From NCBI RefSeq assembly GCF_030548175.1, contig NZ_JAUORX010000001.1, positions 310,001 through 374,000 on the forward strand: a stretch of DNA of 64,000 bases. The letters run 5' to 3'. A model generated the notes under the pieces. That model was given only the letters and a program-made list of their open reading frames with translations, ran no database searches and was not told the origin of the DNA. This stretch comes from Cognatishimia sp. 1_MG-2023 (lineage in GTDB: Bacteria; Pseudomonadota; Alphaproteobacteria; Rhodobacterales; Rhodobacteraceae). Made by a program: the position numbers and the translations under genes. This document shows positions 36,443 through 47,314 of the stretch, in pieces. How positions within the stretch are numbered: position 1 is the stretch's first letter; each line of letters starts with the position of its first letter.

Positions 36443-37537
36443 TTATTCCTTACTCGCAAGATACTCGACCAGAGAAACAAGGTTCTCGGTGGCGTCTGGC
36501 TTACCAACTGACATGGCCGCGCGCGACATTTGCAACGCACCATCTGAATTCGACAAAACGATCTCTATTTGCTCGCACAGGCTGTCTACTTCGAAAAGAT
36601 TTTCCGGAATAACAATCGCCGCACCTGCATCGGCAAGTCCCCGCGCATTCGCAGACTGATGATCACCTGTTGCGGCGGCAAAAGGGACAAGAATCGAAGG
36701 GCGACCAATCACAGAGATGTCCGCAACCGAGGAAGCGCCGGACCGAGAAATCACAAGCTGTGCTTCGCTCATGCGCTCTGGGATGTCACTGAAAAATTCT
36801 TGAACATCCGCAGAGATGCCTTGATCCGCATAATACTTGGTAACGCGTTCAAAATCCTCACCACGCGCTTGGTGTGAGACACGGATGTGCCGGCGAATTT
36901 CGCTTGGCAATGCATCAATCGCAGGCGGAACAACATCGCTTAGAATACGCGCACCCTGCGAGCCGCCCATGACAAGAATAGACATCGGATAATCACCTGG
37001 CGGGATATATCCAGCCCCAGCTCTCTCGAGGACCGAATTGCGCACAGGATTACCCACAAACTGCGCTTCGACCCCTTCGGGCAAATCCGTAGGCCACGTG
37101 CCGCACGCAACGTAATCAACGCGCTTTGAAAACTTCTCGTTCACACGGCCAAGTACGCCATTTTGCTCATGAATCATTCGCGGCAACCCCAGTAAGATTG
37201 CAGCGCTGACTGCGGGTATTGTCGGATAACCGCCAAAGCCAACGACGACATCCGGGCGATCCCGACGCAGCTTAGCCGCGGCAGACAGAACGCCACCCAA
37301 AATACGGAACGGGACCATTGCTTTGGCAAGCAAACCGCCACGCGCAAAAGTCGCTGAAGGCACCTGCTCTATCTCTACTGTATGAGGAAACCCACCAGTG
37401 TAGCGTGCCCCCCGTGCATCGGTGCTTAGTTTTACGCGCCAGCCTTTGGCCAGCATTGCCTCGGCAAGAGCCTGAGCGGGAAACATATGCCCCCCGGTTC
37501 CTCCGGCTGCGATCACCAGCAATGGCTGTTTTGTCAT
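36443..37537 (-). CDS. murG: Undecaprenyl-PP-MurNAc-pentapeptide GlcNAc transferase
   Basis: Adds GlcNAc to lipid I to give lipid II on the inner face of the membrane. 364 residues. [10 protein letters not shown] (about 12-21) is the first glycine loop, [10 protein letters not shown] the second, and [11 protein letters not shown] the nucleotide loop; [11 protein letters not shown] contacts UDP. It overlaps the end of ftsW by 4 bases (ATGA). Confidence 0.97.
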   Translation of the reverse strand: MTKQPLLVIAAGGTGGHMFPAQALAEAMLAKGWRVKLSTDARGARYTGGFPHTVEIEQVPSATFARGGLLAKAMVPFRILGGVLSAAAKLRRDRPDVVVGFGGYPTIPAVSAAILLGLPRMIHEQNGVLGRVNEKFSKRVDYVACGTWPTDLPEGVEAQFVGNPVRNSVLERAGAGYIPPGDYPMSILVMGGSQGARILSDVVPPAIDALPSEIRRHIRVSHQARGEDFERVTKYYADQGISADVQEFFSDIPERMSEAQLVISRSGASSVADISVIGRPSILVPFAAATGDHQSANARGLADAGAAIVIPENLFEVDSLCEQIEIVLSNSDGALQMSRAAMSVGKPDATENLVSLVEYLASKE

Positions 37538-38700
37538 CTGTAGTGGCCTCGAAGAATGTCACCAATTTCGCCCTGTGGACGGCTGCGGGTAAATGCCAAT
37601 AGCATACCAACCGCAATCCCACCGGCAATCAAGGAACTACCGCCATAGCTCACAAAGGGCAATGTCATGCCTTTCGCAGGCAACAATCGAACGGCCACAC
37701 CCATGTTAATCATCGCCTGAACACCAAACATCGCAGCAAGGCCAGTGCCCGCTAAACGGATGAATGGATCACGCTCGCGCATCAAACGCAGAAAGCTACG
37801 CGCGACGATAATTGCATAAAGAACAATGATCGCGAGCACGAGCACGAGCCCGTATTCTTCGGCAGCTACTGCAATAATGAAATCGGTATGTGCGTCCGGC
37901 AGGCTCCACTTCACCTGACCTTCGCCAACACCAACGCCAAAGAAGCCGCCTTCGCGAATTGCATTTGAAGCATAACCAAGCTGTGTGGTCGGATCGACAT
38001 CGGTACTTAGAAAGCCATCAATCCGGCGCGCAAAGTGCTCTGACGAATTGTAAGCAACCATACCGCCAACAATCACAAGACACATCATCGCAACCAGCAA
38101 AGCCATAGGTGCGCCGGCAATGAAATACATCACACCCCAAGCGAATAAGATAAGGCACGCTTGTCCGAAATCCGGCTGCATCACCAATATCAACGCAATG
38201 GTAACCGTTAACATGAAGGACCAAAGCTTACCCGGAGGGCCGTTGATCTCTTGGCTCGCAGCCATCAGCCAAGCGGCGACGACAACAAAACCAGGCTTAA
38301 GAAACTCAGAAGGTTGGATGGACGCAAAGCCAAGTGAATACCAGCGGACAGCCCCTTTGCCAAAGTCGGTCCCAAAGAACGGCAACATGAGCAAAGCTAA
38401 AAACGCACCCAGAAATCCGAGTACTGCAAGTCGACGCACCAACTTCGGGCTCATCATCGAGGTTGTGAACATTGCGATTAACGCAGCACCACCGAAAACA
38501 GATTGCCGCAAAACATAATGAAAATGGTCAAAACCATTCTTTTCCGCCAAGGGAGGGCTCGCCGCCAATCCAAGCAAAAGCCCGATGCCAAATAGCATCA
38601 GGATGCAGGACATTGTCCATTTATCTAGGGTTCGCCACCATTTTGGAAGAATCGGCTCCACATCCCGCACGGGGAGCGCGCCATAAACCATCTCTGTCAT
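37534..38700 (-). CDS. ftsW: Peptidoglycan glycosyltransferase FtsW (SEDS family)
   Basis: Polymerises lipid II at the septum together with FtsI. 388 residues with about ten membrane segments. Signatures: PDFGQACLI in the middle, where the catalytic Asp of SEDS proteins lies, and the C-terminal [20 protein letters not shown] cytoplasmic N-terminal tail of about 28 residues comes first. It is the first gene after the plus-strand FAD gene that splits the cluster, so it may need its own promoter in 38701-38840. Confidence 0.96.
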   Translation of the reverse strand: MTEMVYGALPVRDVEPILPKWWRTLDKWTMSCILMLFGIGLLLGLAASPPLAEKNGFDHFHYVLRQSVFGGAALIAMFTTSMMSPKLVRRLAVLGFLGAFLALLMLPFFGTDFGKGAVRWYSLGFASIQPSEFLKPGFVVVAAWLMAASQEINGPPGKLWSFMLTVTIALILVMQPDFGQACLILFAWGVMYFIAGAPMALLVAMMCLVIVGGMVAYNSSEHFARRIDGFLSTDVDPTTQLGYASNAIREGGFFGVGVGEGQVKWSLPDAHTDFIIAVAAEEYGLVLVLAIIVLYAIIVARSFLRLMRERDPFIRLAGTGLAAMFGVQAMINMGVAVRLLPAKGMTLPFVSYGGSSLIAGGIAVGMLLAFTRSRPQGEIGDILRGHYR

Positions 38701-38847
38701 CGGGTACCTGCCGAATGTCTGCCTCGTTACGCCCGGTTTTCCGGATCTAAGGGTGATTCTATCAGCAGTTGCGCATCATTGAAAGCTTTCTAAGCAGCAA
38801 ATTGCGAATTGCTTGACCCACTGGCCCGCATCGGGCACAGCGCGTTC

Positions 38848-40029
38848 ATGCAATATGATACCATCATTCTGGGTGCTGGCGCTGCTGGCTTAATGTGTGC
38901 GGCTCATACGGGCGGGCGCACTTTGGTCTTAGACCATGCAAAAGCACCGGGGGAAAAGATCCGCATTTCAGGCGGCGGGCGGTGCAATTTCACCAATATG
39001 TACGCGGGGCCCGAAAACTTTCTGTCGCAAAACCCACACTTCTGTAAAAGCGCCCTAAGCCGATACACACAGTGGGATTTCATCGAAATGGTGAACCGCC
39101 ACGGCATTGCCCACCACGAAAAAACACTAGGCCAATTGTTTTGCGACAACTCAGCCAAAGACATTATTCAAATGCTGCTCACCGAAATGAAAAATGCGGG
39201 TGCAGAGTTACGCGTGAATATACGCATGAAATCCGTCGCCAAAACTGAATCCGGCTTTAGCGTGCAAATCGAACAAGATGGCAAAACCTCTGACTTAACG
39301 ACAACCAATCTTGTTGTTGCCACAGGTGGAAAATCCATTCCCAAAATGGGCGCTACCGGGTTTGCCTATGAACTTGCAACCCAGTTTGGATTAAAGGTCA
39401 CAGACACGCGCGCAGGACTTGTGCCGTTCACTTTCCCAGAGGGCCGCTTCAAGCCACTTGCCGGTGTCGCACACCCGGTTCGCATCACCTCAAATAATAC
39501 CAGCTTTGAGGAAGCCATGCTTTTCACGCATCGGGGCCTTTCTGGTCCCGCTGTGCTGCAAATATCTAGCTACTGGAGCGAAGGTGAACCAGTCACCGTC
39601 AACTTCTTTCCAAACAGCGATTTTTTCGCGGATATTCGCGCCAAAAAGAAAACCGACGGCCGTCGGAACCTTTCAACGGTAGTGGCCCACTTTTTTCCTG
39701 GGCGCCTTGCTGAGTTCTTCTCTGAAACTCTGCAACTTAAGGGCAATCTCGCCGACCAAAGCGATGCTGCGCTGATGCAATTGGCTGAGGCGTTCACAAG
39801 CTGGCAAGTCACGCCATCAGGAACCGAAGGTTATCGCACAGCCGAAGTAACTCTTGGGGGCATTGATACAGATGAGCTTTCTTCAAAAACCATGGAAACT
39901 AAATCTGTTCCCGGCCTTTATGTCATTGGCGAAGCAATGGACGTAACCGGTTGGCTTGGCGGGTACAACTTTCAATGGGCTTGGAGCTCCGGTTTTGCTG
40001 CGGGGACCGCCATCAAAGCAAAACTCTAG
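38848..40029 (+). CDS. HI0933/BaiN-type FAD-dependent oxidoreductase
   Basis: 393 residues from ATG 38848; the frame also opens at TTG 38809. The FAD fold shows DTIILGAGAAGLMCA at the N-terminus, KIRISGGGRCNFTN, the signature of the HI0933/YhiN family, VVATGGKSIPKMGATG in the middle, and GEAMDVTGWLGGYNFQWAWSSG near the C-terminus. Physiological substrate is not known for this family. It is the only plus-strand gene within the dcw cluster, between murD and ftsW, and is followed by a two-hairpin element. Confidence 0.92.
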   Translation: MQYDTIILGAGAAGLMCAAHTGGRTLVLDHAKAPGEKIRISGGGRCNFTNMYAGPENFLSQNPHFCKSALSRYTQWDFIEMVNRHGIAHHEKTLGQLFCDNSAKDIIQMLLTEMKNAGAELRVNIRMKSVAKTESGFSVQIEQDGKTSDLTTTNLVVATGGKSIPKMGATGFAYELATQFGLKVTDTRAGLVPFTFPEGRFKPLAGVAHPVRITSNNTSFEEAMLFTHRGLSGPAVLQISSYWSEGEPVTVNFFPNSDFFADIRAKKKTDGRRNLSTVVAHFFPGRLAEFFSETLQLKGNLADQSDAALMQLAEAFTSWQVTPSGTEGYRTAEVTLGGIDTDELSSKTMETKSVPGLYVIGEAMDVTGWLGGYNFQWAWSSGFAAGTAIKAKL

Positions 40030-40064
40030 CCAACTTCACCTTTTCAAAAATACTCTGGGGTGAA

Positions 40065-40096
40065 TTGGCCATAGGCCAAGAGGGGCAAAGCCCCTC
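40065..40096 (+). repeat. Tandem hairpins after the FAD gene, REP-like element
   Basis: TTGGCC-ATA-GGCCAA (40065-40079) is followed directly by GAGGGGC-AAA-GCCCCTC (40080-40096), both perfect. With the preceding CAAAAATACTCTGGGGTGAA it resembles a sequence that recurs after genes in many Rhodobacterales genomes (from memory, not checked). It probably terminates the FAD gene and perhaps murD. Confidence 0.55.
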
Positions 40097-40099
40097 CCC

Positions 40100-41503
40100 T
40101 TATTCTTCAAGCGCCGATTGCACCAATTCAACAAAATGGTCGCCGCGCTTTTCGAAATTGTCATACTGATCAAAGCTAGCCGCCGCAGGCGCCAGCAGAA
40201 CCGTATCCCCAGAAACAGCATCAGCCTTCGCGCTCGATACGGCTTGGTCCATGGTCGTGCAAACTTCGCTGTCGACACCCGTTAGCTGCATAGCAAATTG
40301 CGCAGCTTCTCGGCCAATCACATAGGCTTTTGTCACCTGCCCTGCCGCCGCTGCCAATCGCTCAAGTCCACCTTCTTTTTCAAGACCACCACAAATCCAT
40401 CTGATGTTCTTGTAGGCAGAAAGCGCCTTTATTGCAGAGTCGACATTTGTCGCCTTGCTATCGTTCACAAAGCTCACGCCTTGGGATTCTGCAATCAACT
40501 GGCTGCGATGCGGCAAACCGCCAAAGCTCGTAAATCCTTTTTCAATCACCTTGGGTGCCAAGCCCAAGGAACGGCAAACTGCATAAGCAGCGCACGCATT
40601 CTGATGGTTGTGGGCACCTGGCAGTCCTTTGATGGCGCGCAAATCTATAGACCCAGCCTGACGACCTTTTCGGTACTCAGACAAGAAACCCTTCTTGGCA
40701 AAAACGTGCCATCCAGGCCCAGTAAGCTTGGCTTCAACCGAAATGCGTATCACGCGATCATCGCTTGCGCCTTCTGAGAGTTGACCAGCCAAATACAGGC
40801 CTTCATTTTCATCAACGCCCACAATTGCACGATCAGGACCACCTTCTGCAAACAAACGGCGCTTGGCAGCAAAATACCCACCCATTCCTGCGTGACGGTC
40901 TAAATGATCAGGTGACAGGTTGGTAAACACGGCCAAATCAGGCGTTAGGGCACGCGCAAGATCGGTTTGATAACTGCTAAGTTCGAGCACGACCACATCG
41001 CCATCTGCAGCGGGCTCAATATCTAGGACACCTCGTCCGATGTTTCCTGCAAGCTGCGTGTTACGCCCTGCTTGCTGCAGCACGTGGTGGATTAATGCTG
41101 ATGTCGTTGATTTACCGTTTGATCCAGTCACCGTGACAATCTTTGGGGGCACGTCAAAGTTTTCCCACTCAGTCGTCGCAAAAGACCTAAAAAATAGACC
41201 AATATCGTTATCAATAGGCACGCCCGCCTTCAGTGCTGCGAGCACAACAGGATTGGGCTCTGGATATAGATGCGGAATGCCCGGCGAAACGATCAAGCAA
41301 GTAATGTCATCAAATGCACCGTTCTTGCGAAGCTCGGCAATTTCAAAGCCCTCGCTTGCCGCGACTTCACGCGCGGCGGGGTTATCGTCCCAACATACAG
41401 GGATTGCATCGCCTGCGACTAAGGCGCGGGCAGTCGCAAGACCGGAACGCCCGAGACCTAAAACAGCAACACGTGCACCAGCATAACCACGGACAGGAAT
41501 CAT
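40100..41503 (-). CDS. murD: UDP-MurNAc-L-alanine--D-glutamate ligase
   Basis: Adds D-Glu to the stem peptide. 467 residues from ATG 41503, which overlaps the mraY stop codon by one base (TAATG); the longer frame to 41590 is inside mraY and unlikely. [15 protein letters not shown] at the start binds the uracil part; the ATP loop TGSNGKST is at 126-133; [10 protein letters not shown] and FVNDSKATN are typical Mur ligase segments. Confidence 0.97.
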   Translation of the reverse strand: MIPVRGYAGARVAVLGLGRSGLATARALVAGDAIPVCWDDNPAAREVAASEGFEIAELRKNGAFDDITCLIVSPGIPHLYPEPNPVVLAALKAGVPIDNDIGLFFRSFATTEWENFDVPPKIVTVTGSNGKSTTSALIHHVLQQAGRNTQLAGNIGRGVLDIEPAADGDVVVLELSSYQTDLARALTPDLAVFTNLSPDHLDRHAGMGGYFAAKRRLFAEGGPDRAIVGVDENEGLYLAGQLSEGASDDRVIRISVEAKLTGPGWHVFAKKGFLSEYRKGRQAGSIDLRAIKGLPGAHNHQNACAAYAVCRSLGLAPKVIEKGFTSFGGLPHRSQLIAESQGVSFVNDSKATNVDSAIKALSAYKNIRWICGGLEKEGGLERLAAAAGQVTKAYVIGREAAQFAMQLTGVDSEVCTTMDQAVSSAKADAVSGDTVLLAPAAASFDQYDNFEKRGDHFVELVQSALEE

Positions 41504-42585
41504 TAGCGTACTTTCAGAGTTGCGAGGCCGATCATCGCGAGGATTAACGAGATAATCCAAAACCGGATAACGATTTGCGGCTCGGCCCAACCTTTTTTCT
41601 CATAGTGATGGTGAATTGGCGCCATCAAGAAGACGCGTTTTCCAGTGCGTTTGAAGTAAAGTACCTGAATGATAACCGACAAGGCCTCGGCAACAAACAA
41701 ACCACCAACGATGCCCAGCACCAGCTCATGCTTGGTGGCAACCGCGATCGCACCTAAGCCACCGCCAAACGCGAGCGAACCAGTATCGCCCATAAAGACA
41801 GCTGCAGGAGGTGCGTTGTACCAAAGAAAGCCCAGCCCCCCCCCGATTAGGCCAGAGGTAAAGACTAAAATTTCACCAGTTCCAGGAACATAGTGCACGT
41901 CCAAGTATTCGGTAAAATCGACACGGCCAACGGCATAAGCAATGACGCCCAATGCACCCGCTGCAATCATCACAGGCATGATGGCCAAGCCATCCAAGCC
42001 GTCGGTCAAGTTCACAGCATTTGCGGCGCCAACTATGACGAACATCGCGAATGGGATAAACAAAAAGCCCAAATTAACCAATGCGTCCTTGAAAACCGGT
42101 AAGGCTACTTGATTTTGCAATGCTTCAGGGTGAAGTGCGACAGCCCAAAAACTAGCAATCGCGGCAATTAGAAAACCAAGAACCAGTCGAACTTTGCCAG
42201 AAACACCATTCGTATTTTGCTTACTCACCTTCGCATAATCGTCTGCGAAGCCAATCAAACCGTAGGCAAGGGTCACAAAGAGAACCAGCCAGACAAATCC
42301 ATTATCCCAGCGCGCCCAAAGCAATGTCGACGTGACCAGCGCACCAACAATCAAAAGCCCGCCCATGGTCGGCGTACCTGCCTTGGAAAAATGACCTTCG
42401 GGACCGTCTTCGCGGATCGGCTGGCCTTTACCTTGTTTGCGGCGCAACACGTTGATCAGCGGCTGGCCAAAGATAAAGCCAAACAGCAATGCCGTAAAAA
42501 ATGCGCCACCCGCCCGAAAAGTGATATATCTAAACAAGTTAAAGACGTCGCCGCCATCCGATAGAGCAGTCAGCCAATACAGCAT
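41503..42585 (-). CDS. mraY: Phospho-MurNAc-pentapeptide transferase MraY
   Basis: Moves phospho-MurNAc-pentapeptide to undecaprenyl phosphate, giving lipid I. 360 residues with about ten membrane segments. Catalytic and Mg-binding motifs: GFADDYAKV (the DD pair), [13 protein letters not shown], and the HHHYEKKGW loop close to the end. It starts 3 bases after the murF stop codon. Confidence 0.97.
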   Translation of the reverse strand: MLYWLTALSDGGDVFNLFRYITFRAGGAFFTALLFGFIFGQPLINVLRRKQGKGQPIREDGPEGHFSKAGTPTMGGLLIVGALVTSTLLWARWDNGFVWLVLFVTLAYGLIGFADDYAKVSKQNTNGVSGKVRLVLGFLIAAIASFWAVALHPEALQNQVALPVFKDALVNLGFLFIPFAMFVIVGAANAVNLTDGLDGLAIMPVMIAAGALGVIAYAVGRVDFTEYLDVHYVPGTGEILVFTSGLIGGGLGFLWYNAPPAAVFMGDTGSLAFGGGLGAIAVATKHELVLGIVGGLFVAEALSVIIQVLYFKRTGKRVFLMAPIHHHYEKKGWAEPQIVIRFWIISLILAMIGLATLKVR

Positions 42586-42588
42586 TTA

Positions 42589-44028
42589 CTAAGTCCCTTC
42601 ACTTTTCTTTGGCGCGGCATGACCTAATTTACGAATTGCGTCAACTACGCGTGCCAATCCCATGCTCAAAGAGCCCTTCGCCAACACGACATCTCCTGCA
42701 TCTAAGTCGCGTGTGACTCCTTCGGCCATCTCTTTTGATGTTTCAGTCCATCTACCACGCTGATGTTCTGGCAGAGCGTCATACAGCGACTTCATCAGGG
42801 GTCCGACACAGTGGACACGATGGATCAATGCCATGCTTGGGTGTTCTGTGAGCGCCCGATGGATATCATTCTCGTTAACGCCAAGTTCTTTCATGTCACC
42901 CAGGTAAGCGATGCGTCGGCCTTCCTTGATCCGGCCAACATCATGCGTCACTTTTGCAGCGGCCAACACCTCGAGTGCTGCACCTAGCGACGCTGGGTTC
43001 GCGTTGTAGGCATCATCAATTAGCTCGATTGTAGGACGCGTATCCGCGCGATCTAGTGAAATCACCTCTCGCAAACCACGACCTGCACCGGGGACCCATT
43101 GGCCAATATCAGAAATGGAGATGGCACGATCAAGCCCAAGCTCATCGGCAACAGCCAAAGCAGCTAGACCGTTTAAAGCATAGTGACGACCAGGCGCGGG
43201 AACCTTAAATAACATTGCGTCTCCCGCGACCTCGGCCTGAGCCACAGTTGCGGTATCTCCGATATTCACGGTAGACAAACGATATTGGCAGGTTTCACTT
43301 TCACCAAAAGAAATCAATGTTTTGGCATGCATAGCTGCCGCGCTTTTTAGGATATGACTAACCTCTAAATCGCCGTTAAAAACAGCTGTACCGCCCTCTT
43401 CCAGCCCATCAAAGATCGCTGCTTTTTCGTGCGCGATACCTTCAACATTTTCGAATGCCGCTAAATGCGCCGGGGCAACAGTTGTGATCATCGCGACATG
43501 TGGTCTGGCCAGTTTTGCCAAGGGTGCAATTTCACCGGGGTGGTTCATGCCAATCTCAATAACTGCAAACGCGCAATCGCGTGGCATACGCGCCAATGTC
43601 AGTGGGACGCCCCAATGATTATTATAGCTCGCTTCGGCGGCATGGGTTTTCCCCTGGCCACCCAACACTTTACGCAGCATTTCTTTTGTGGAGGTTTTGC
43701 CAACTGAACCGGTAACAGCAACCACTTTACCCGAAAAGCGTTCTCGTGCAGCGCGACCCAAAGCTTCAAGGCCATCCAGCACATCGTCAACAAGCAATAG
43801 CGGTGCGTCAATACTGACACCGTCAGGAATCCGGCTAACCAAAGCCGCCGCGGCACCATTTTCCAACGCTTGCGCAACAAAATCATGTCCATCACGCGCC
43901 GCGGTTAGAGCAACAAATAAATCGCCCTTTTGCAATGTACGGGTGTCGATAGAAACGCCATTGCATTCCCAAGCGCCTGGTGAGCGTCCACCGGTCGCGG
44001 CTACGGCCTCTTCAGAAGTCCACAACAT
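42589..44028 (-). CDS. murF: UDP-MurNAc-tripeptide--D-Ala-D-Ala ligase
   Basis: Adds the D-Ala-D-Ala dipeptide to complete the pentapeptide. 479 residues. Start ATG 44028 overlaps the murE stop codon. P-loop TGSVGKTS at 106-113; NHWGVPLTLARMP and EIGMNHPGEI are family signatures, and IDDAYNANPAS is the conserved loop of the C-terminal domain. Confidence 0.96.
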   Translation of the reverse strand: MLWTSEEAVAATGGRSPGAWECNGVSIDTRTLQKGDLFVALTAARDGHDFVAQALENGAAAALVSRIPDGVSIDAPLLLVDDVLDGLEALGRAARERFSGKVVAVTGSVGKTSTKEMLRKVLGGQGKTHAAEASYNNHWGVPLTLARMPRDCAFAVIEIGMNHPGEIAPLAKLARPHVAMITTVAPAHLAAFENVEGIAHEKAAIFDGLEEGGTAVFNGDLEVSHILKSAAAMHAKTLISFGESETCQYRLSTVNIGDTATVAQAEVAGDAMLFKVPAPGRHYALNGLAALAVADELGLDRAISISDIGQWVPGAGRGLREVISLDRADTRPTIELIDDAYNANPASLGAALEVLAAAKVTHDVGRIKEGRRIAYLGDMKELGVNENDIHRALTEHPSMALIHRVHCVGPLMKSLYDALPEHQRGRWTETSKEMAEGVTRDLDAGDVVLAKGSLSMGLARVVDAIRKLGHAAPKKSEGT

Positions 44029-45509
44029 TATGCCAAGCCCCCATCAAGCGCCAAAACCGCAACGCTTGCTTGTTCTACATCGTTAAACGGTAAAGTATCA
44101 TCTCCGACGACTTGTCCGGTTTCATGCCCCTTGCCCGCGATCAACAAAGCATCTCCAGGTTGAAGCGCATCAACGCCGCGCAAGATTGCCTCCGCTCGGT
44201 CTCCGACCTCTATTGCATCTGTCGCGCCCTCAAGCACCATAGACCGGATGCACGCAGGGTCTTCGCTACGCGGATTATCATCAGTCACGAATACAACATC
44301 CGCATGCTCACTCGCTGCGGCCCCCATCAAGGGACGCTTGGAAACATCACGGTCACCGCCAGCGCCAACAATGGCAATCAAACGGCCCATTACATGCGGG
44401 CGCAACGCCTGTAGCGCCGTCGCAATAGCGTCTGGCGTATGTGCGTAGTCAACGAACACTGCCGCTCCATTGCCTCGGGTTGCCGCCAATTCCATCCGTC
44501 CACGCACGGTTTGCAACGCACCTAAAACTTCAAAGACATGCTCTGGCTCTGCACCGCACCCAATTGCCAAACCTGCTGCCAACAAAACATTATCAGCCTG
44601 AAACCCGCCAACAAGATTCAAACGAATTTGATACGTCTTACCCCGGTAGGTAAATCGAATGTCCTGCCCCGTTGCATCAAATCGTTGCGCTTGTAGTTCG
44701 ATGTCTGCGCCATGGCGTCCAACAGTGATCACATCTTGACCACGCCCTTTCGCGATCGCCGCCATGTCGGTTCCACGCATGTCGTCAATGTTAATGACAG
44801 CGGTGCCTTCCAAGGGCAGCACACGTGCAAAAAGCCCTGCTTTGGCATCAAAGTAGTCATCGAAGTTCGCGTGGTAGTCCAAATGATCTTGCGAGAAATT
44901 GGTAAACCCAGCTGCCGTCAACTGAACACCATCCAGGCGGCGTTGTTCTAACCCATGCGAACTGGCTTCCATTGCTGCGCACTCAATGCCGGCATCATTC
45001 GCTGCAGCCAAAATGCGGTGTAGCGTGATTGGCTCGGGCGTTGTGTGGTTCAAAGGAGCTTCAAAGTCACCCTCAACTCCAGTGGTTCCCAGATTTACGG
45101 ATGCCAAACCAAGCTCTTGCCAAATCATACGCAAAAACGTCGAGACTGATGTCTTACCATTCGTCCCCGTGACCGCGGCCATCACGCTGGGCTGCCGCCC
45201 GAACCAAAGTGCTGAGGTATAAGCCAAGGCCTGTCGTGGATCTTCACAAAGCACCAAGGCTGCATCGCTGGCGTCTAATTCAGCCGATGCAATGCGCGCA
45301 CCTTCTGCATCCGTTAGAATAGCCGTAGCGCCCATGCGCAATGCAAATTGAATGAATGTCGCGCCATGTACACGCGTGCCCGGCAAAGCGGCGAATAAAT
45401 AGCCTTCTTTGACGTCCCGGCTGTCTACCGCAATCCCAGTGATTTTTGGGTTTAGTCCCGCCACAGCGGTCAGACCCATTTCAGAAAGTGTCTTTGCCTG
45501 CGCTGTCAT
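44028..45509 (-). CDS. murE: UDP-MurNAc-tripeptide synthetase (meso-DAP adding)
   Basis: Adds meso-diaminopimelate to UDP-MurNAc-dipeptide. 493 residues. P-loop GTNGKT at 115-120; the motif DNPR in TDDNPRSEDP marks enzymes that use meso-DAP rather than lysine; FVDYAHTPDAI is present. It follows ftsI by 20 bases and shares its stop/start with murF. Confidence 0.97.
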   Translation of the reverse strand: MTAQAKTLSEMGLTAVAGLNPKITGIAVDSRDVKEGYLFAALPGTRVHGATFIQFALRMGATAILTDAEGARIASAELDASDAALVLCEDPRQALAYTSALWFGRQPSVMAAVTGTNGKTSVSTFLRMIWQELGLASVNLGTTGVEGDFEAPLNHTTPEPITLHRILAAANDAGIECAAMEASSHGLEQRRLDGVQLTAAGFTNFSQDHLDYHANFDDYFDAKAGLFARVLPLEGTAVINIDDMRGTDMAAIAKGRGQDVITVGRHGADIELQAQRFDATGQDIRFTYRGKTYQIRLNLVGGFQADNVLLAAGLAIGCGAEPEHVFEVLGALQTVRGRMELAATRGNGAAVFVDYAHTPDAIATALQALRPHVMGRLIAIVGAGGDRDVSKRPLMGAAASEHADVVFVTDDNPRSEDPACIRSMVLEGATDAIEVGDRAEAILRGVDALQPGDALLIAGKGHETGQVVGDDTLPFNDVEQASVAVLALDGGLA

Positions 45510-45529
45510 GCATTGCCCTTATTTTGGCG

Positions 45530-47314
45530 TTAATGAGATGCCAGCGTTATATCAGTCAGTTCCACAGGTTCAACTTGTGGACGCAGCCCTAATAGCGGTG
45601 CGACACGTTCAATAATCTCTGCAGCAACAGGAACCGCTGTCCAGCCAGCGGTACGTCGCGGTTTTTTCCCTGACGTTTCGACTGGTTCATCCAGAGTCAC
45701 AACCAAGACGTACTTTGGATCGTGTGCAGGAAATACAGAGGCAAACGTATTGATTACCTTATCATCATAATAACCGCCGGTCGGTTTTGGCTTATCGGCC
45801 GTACCGGTTTTACCAGCTACGTAGTACCCGGGAACTTCGCCAAAGCTGGCTGTTCCTTCAGTCACAACCTTACGCAACATTGTGACACTTTCGGCGGCGA
45901 CCCGCTCACTGAGGACACGAGGACCTTCCTGTGGCGAAGTGCGCTTTAGAATCGTTGGCTTAACCATAAGACCGCCATTTGCCAGACTTGCATATGCAGA
46001 TGCGAGATGAAGTGGCGTGCTCGACAAACCGTGACCGTAAGAAACAGTTACCGCTGAAAGATCTGTCCACTTGGCAGGTAGCAAGGGCTGACCACCGCTC
46101 GCCTCAACGATTTCAATCGGTGTTGGTTCAAATAGCCCCAGTGTTTTCAAGAATTCTTGCTGCCGCTTTGGTCCAATTTCCAAAGCCATCCGGCCAGTGC
46201 CGCGGTTCGAACTTTTGACGATAATGTCTGTGACAGACAGCTTGCCGTAGTTCTTGTTTTGGAATTCTCCGATCCGGTGACCGCCAACTTTCATCGGGCC
46301 TTTGGTATCAATAACGGTATTCGCATTGACCAGACCAAGCTCCATAGCCTGCGCTGCAGTGAAGATTTTGTAAGTTGACCCAAGCTCGTAAACACCCTGC
46401 AAAGCACGGTTAAACAACGGGCTATCGGCTGCATCCCCTTCGACCAATGGACGTGGGCGATCGTTTGGATCAAAGTCCGGCAAGCTAACAAGCGAAAGAA
46501 CTTCGCCTGTGTGAACATCCATCAAAACAGAGGCCGCACCTTTCGCATTCAGCAACTTCATACCGCCATACAAGACGCGCTCGATGGCCGCCTGAACCGT
46601 CAAATCAATAGATAGCGTCAGGGCCTTACCGCCATTCGCGGGATCACGCAGTGCTTCATCGAACGTCTTTTCGACACCCGCAACACCAATCACTTCGGCA
46701 GCATTCACGCCTTCGCGGCCAAATCCGGCACCGCCAAGAATATGTGCCGCCAGTTTACCATTTGGATAGAGGCGCATTTCACGCGGGCCAAACAATAGTC
46801 CCGGATCGCCAATGTCATGCACCAGTTGTTTTTGCTCGGGACTTAATTTTTTACGCACCCACAAGAACTTACGCTTGCCAGTGAAATCTTTAAGTAAACG
46901 CTGCTCGTTCAAGTCAGGAAAGATAGAGACCAGTTCTTTAGCAACACGTTCTTTATCAATCATGTGATGCGGCTGGGCATACAAGCTAAAAGTTTCCAGG
47001 TTGGTGGCAAGGATACGGCCTTGACGGTCAACAATATCTGCACGCTGCGCAAGGATGCGCGCGCCGCTCGCACTCGCCCGCGGTTCAGCGGCTTCGCTGC
47101 CTGCAAGGCCTGCCATGCGAATACCAATAACGCTAAAGGCCGCCAAGAAGGCGACCCCCAAAACCAACAAACGACCTTCAGCGCGTACCCGAGACGTATC
47201 GCGCATTTCTTCGTGACGCTTGCGTATATTCTCTTTTTCAATTGCGTCTGGGTTTTGCCCCGTAGCACGCGCCTTAATAATAGTTGCGAGAGGGCGAAGT
47301 GGTTTGCGGATCAT
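45530..47314 (-). CDS. ftsI: Septal penicillin-binding protein 3 (FtsI)
   Basis: Class B PBP; transpeptidase that crosslinks septal peptidoglycan. 594 residues. A basic cytoplasmic tail precedes one membrane segment (about 49-66). The dimerisation domain follows, then the transpeptidase: catalytic Ser313 in STYK (313-316), SSN at 368-370 and KTG at 502-504. The start codon overlaps the ftsL stop codon by one base (TAATG). Confidence 0.97.
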   Translation of the reverse strand: MIRKPLRPLATIIKARATGQNPDAIEKENIRKRHEEMRDTSRVRAEGRLLVLGVAFLAAFSVIGIRMAGLAGSEAAEPRASASGARILAQRADIVDRQGRILATNLETFSLYAQPHHMIDKERVAKELVSIFPDLNEQRLLKDFTGKRKFLWVRKKLSPEQKQLVHDIGDPGLLFGPREMRLYPNGKLAAHILGGAGFGREGVNAAEVIGVAGVEKTFDEALRDPANGGKALTLSIDLTVQAAIERVLYGGMKLLNAKGAASVLMDVHTGEVLSLVSLPDFDPNDRPRPLVEGDAADSPLFNRALQGVYELGSTYKIFTAAQAMELGLVNANTVIDTKGPMKVGGHRIGEFQNKNYGKLSVTDIIVKSSNRGTGRMALEIGPKRQQEFLKTLGLFEPTPIEIVEASGGQPLLPAKWTDLSAVTVSYGHGLSSTPLHLASAYASLANGGLMVKPTILKRTSPQEGPRVLSERVAAESVTMLRKVVTEGTASFGEVPGYYVAGKTGTADKPKPTGGYYDDKVINTFASVFPAHDPKYVLVVTLDEPVETSGKKPRRTAGWTAVPVAAEIIERVAPLLGLRPQVEPVELTDITLASH

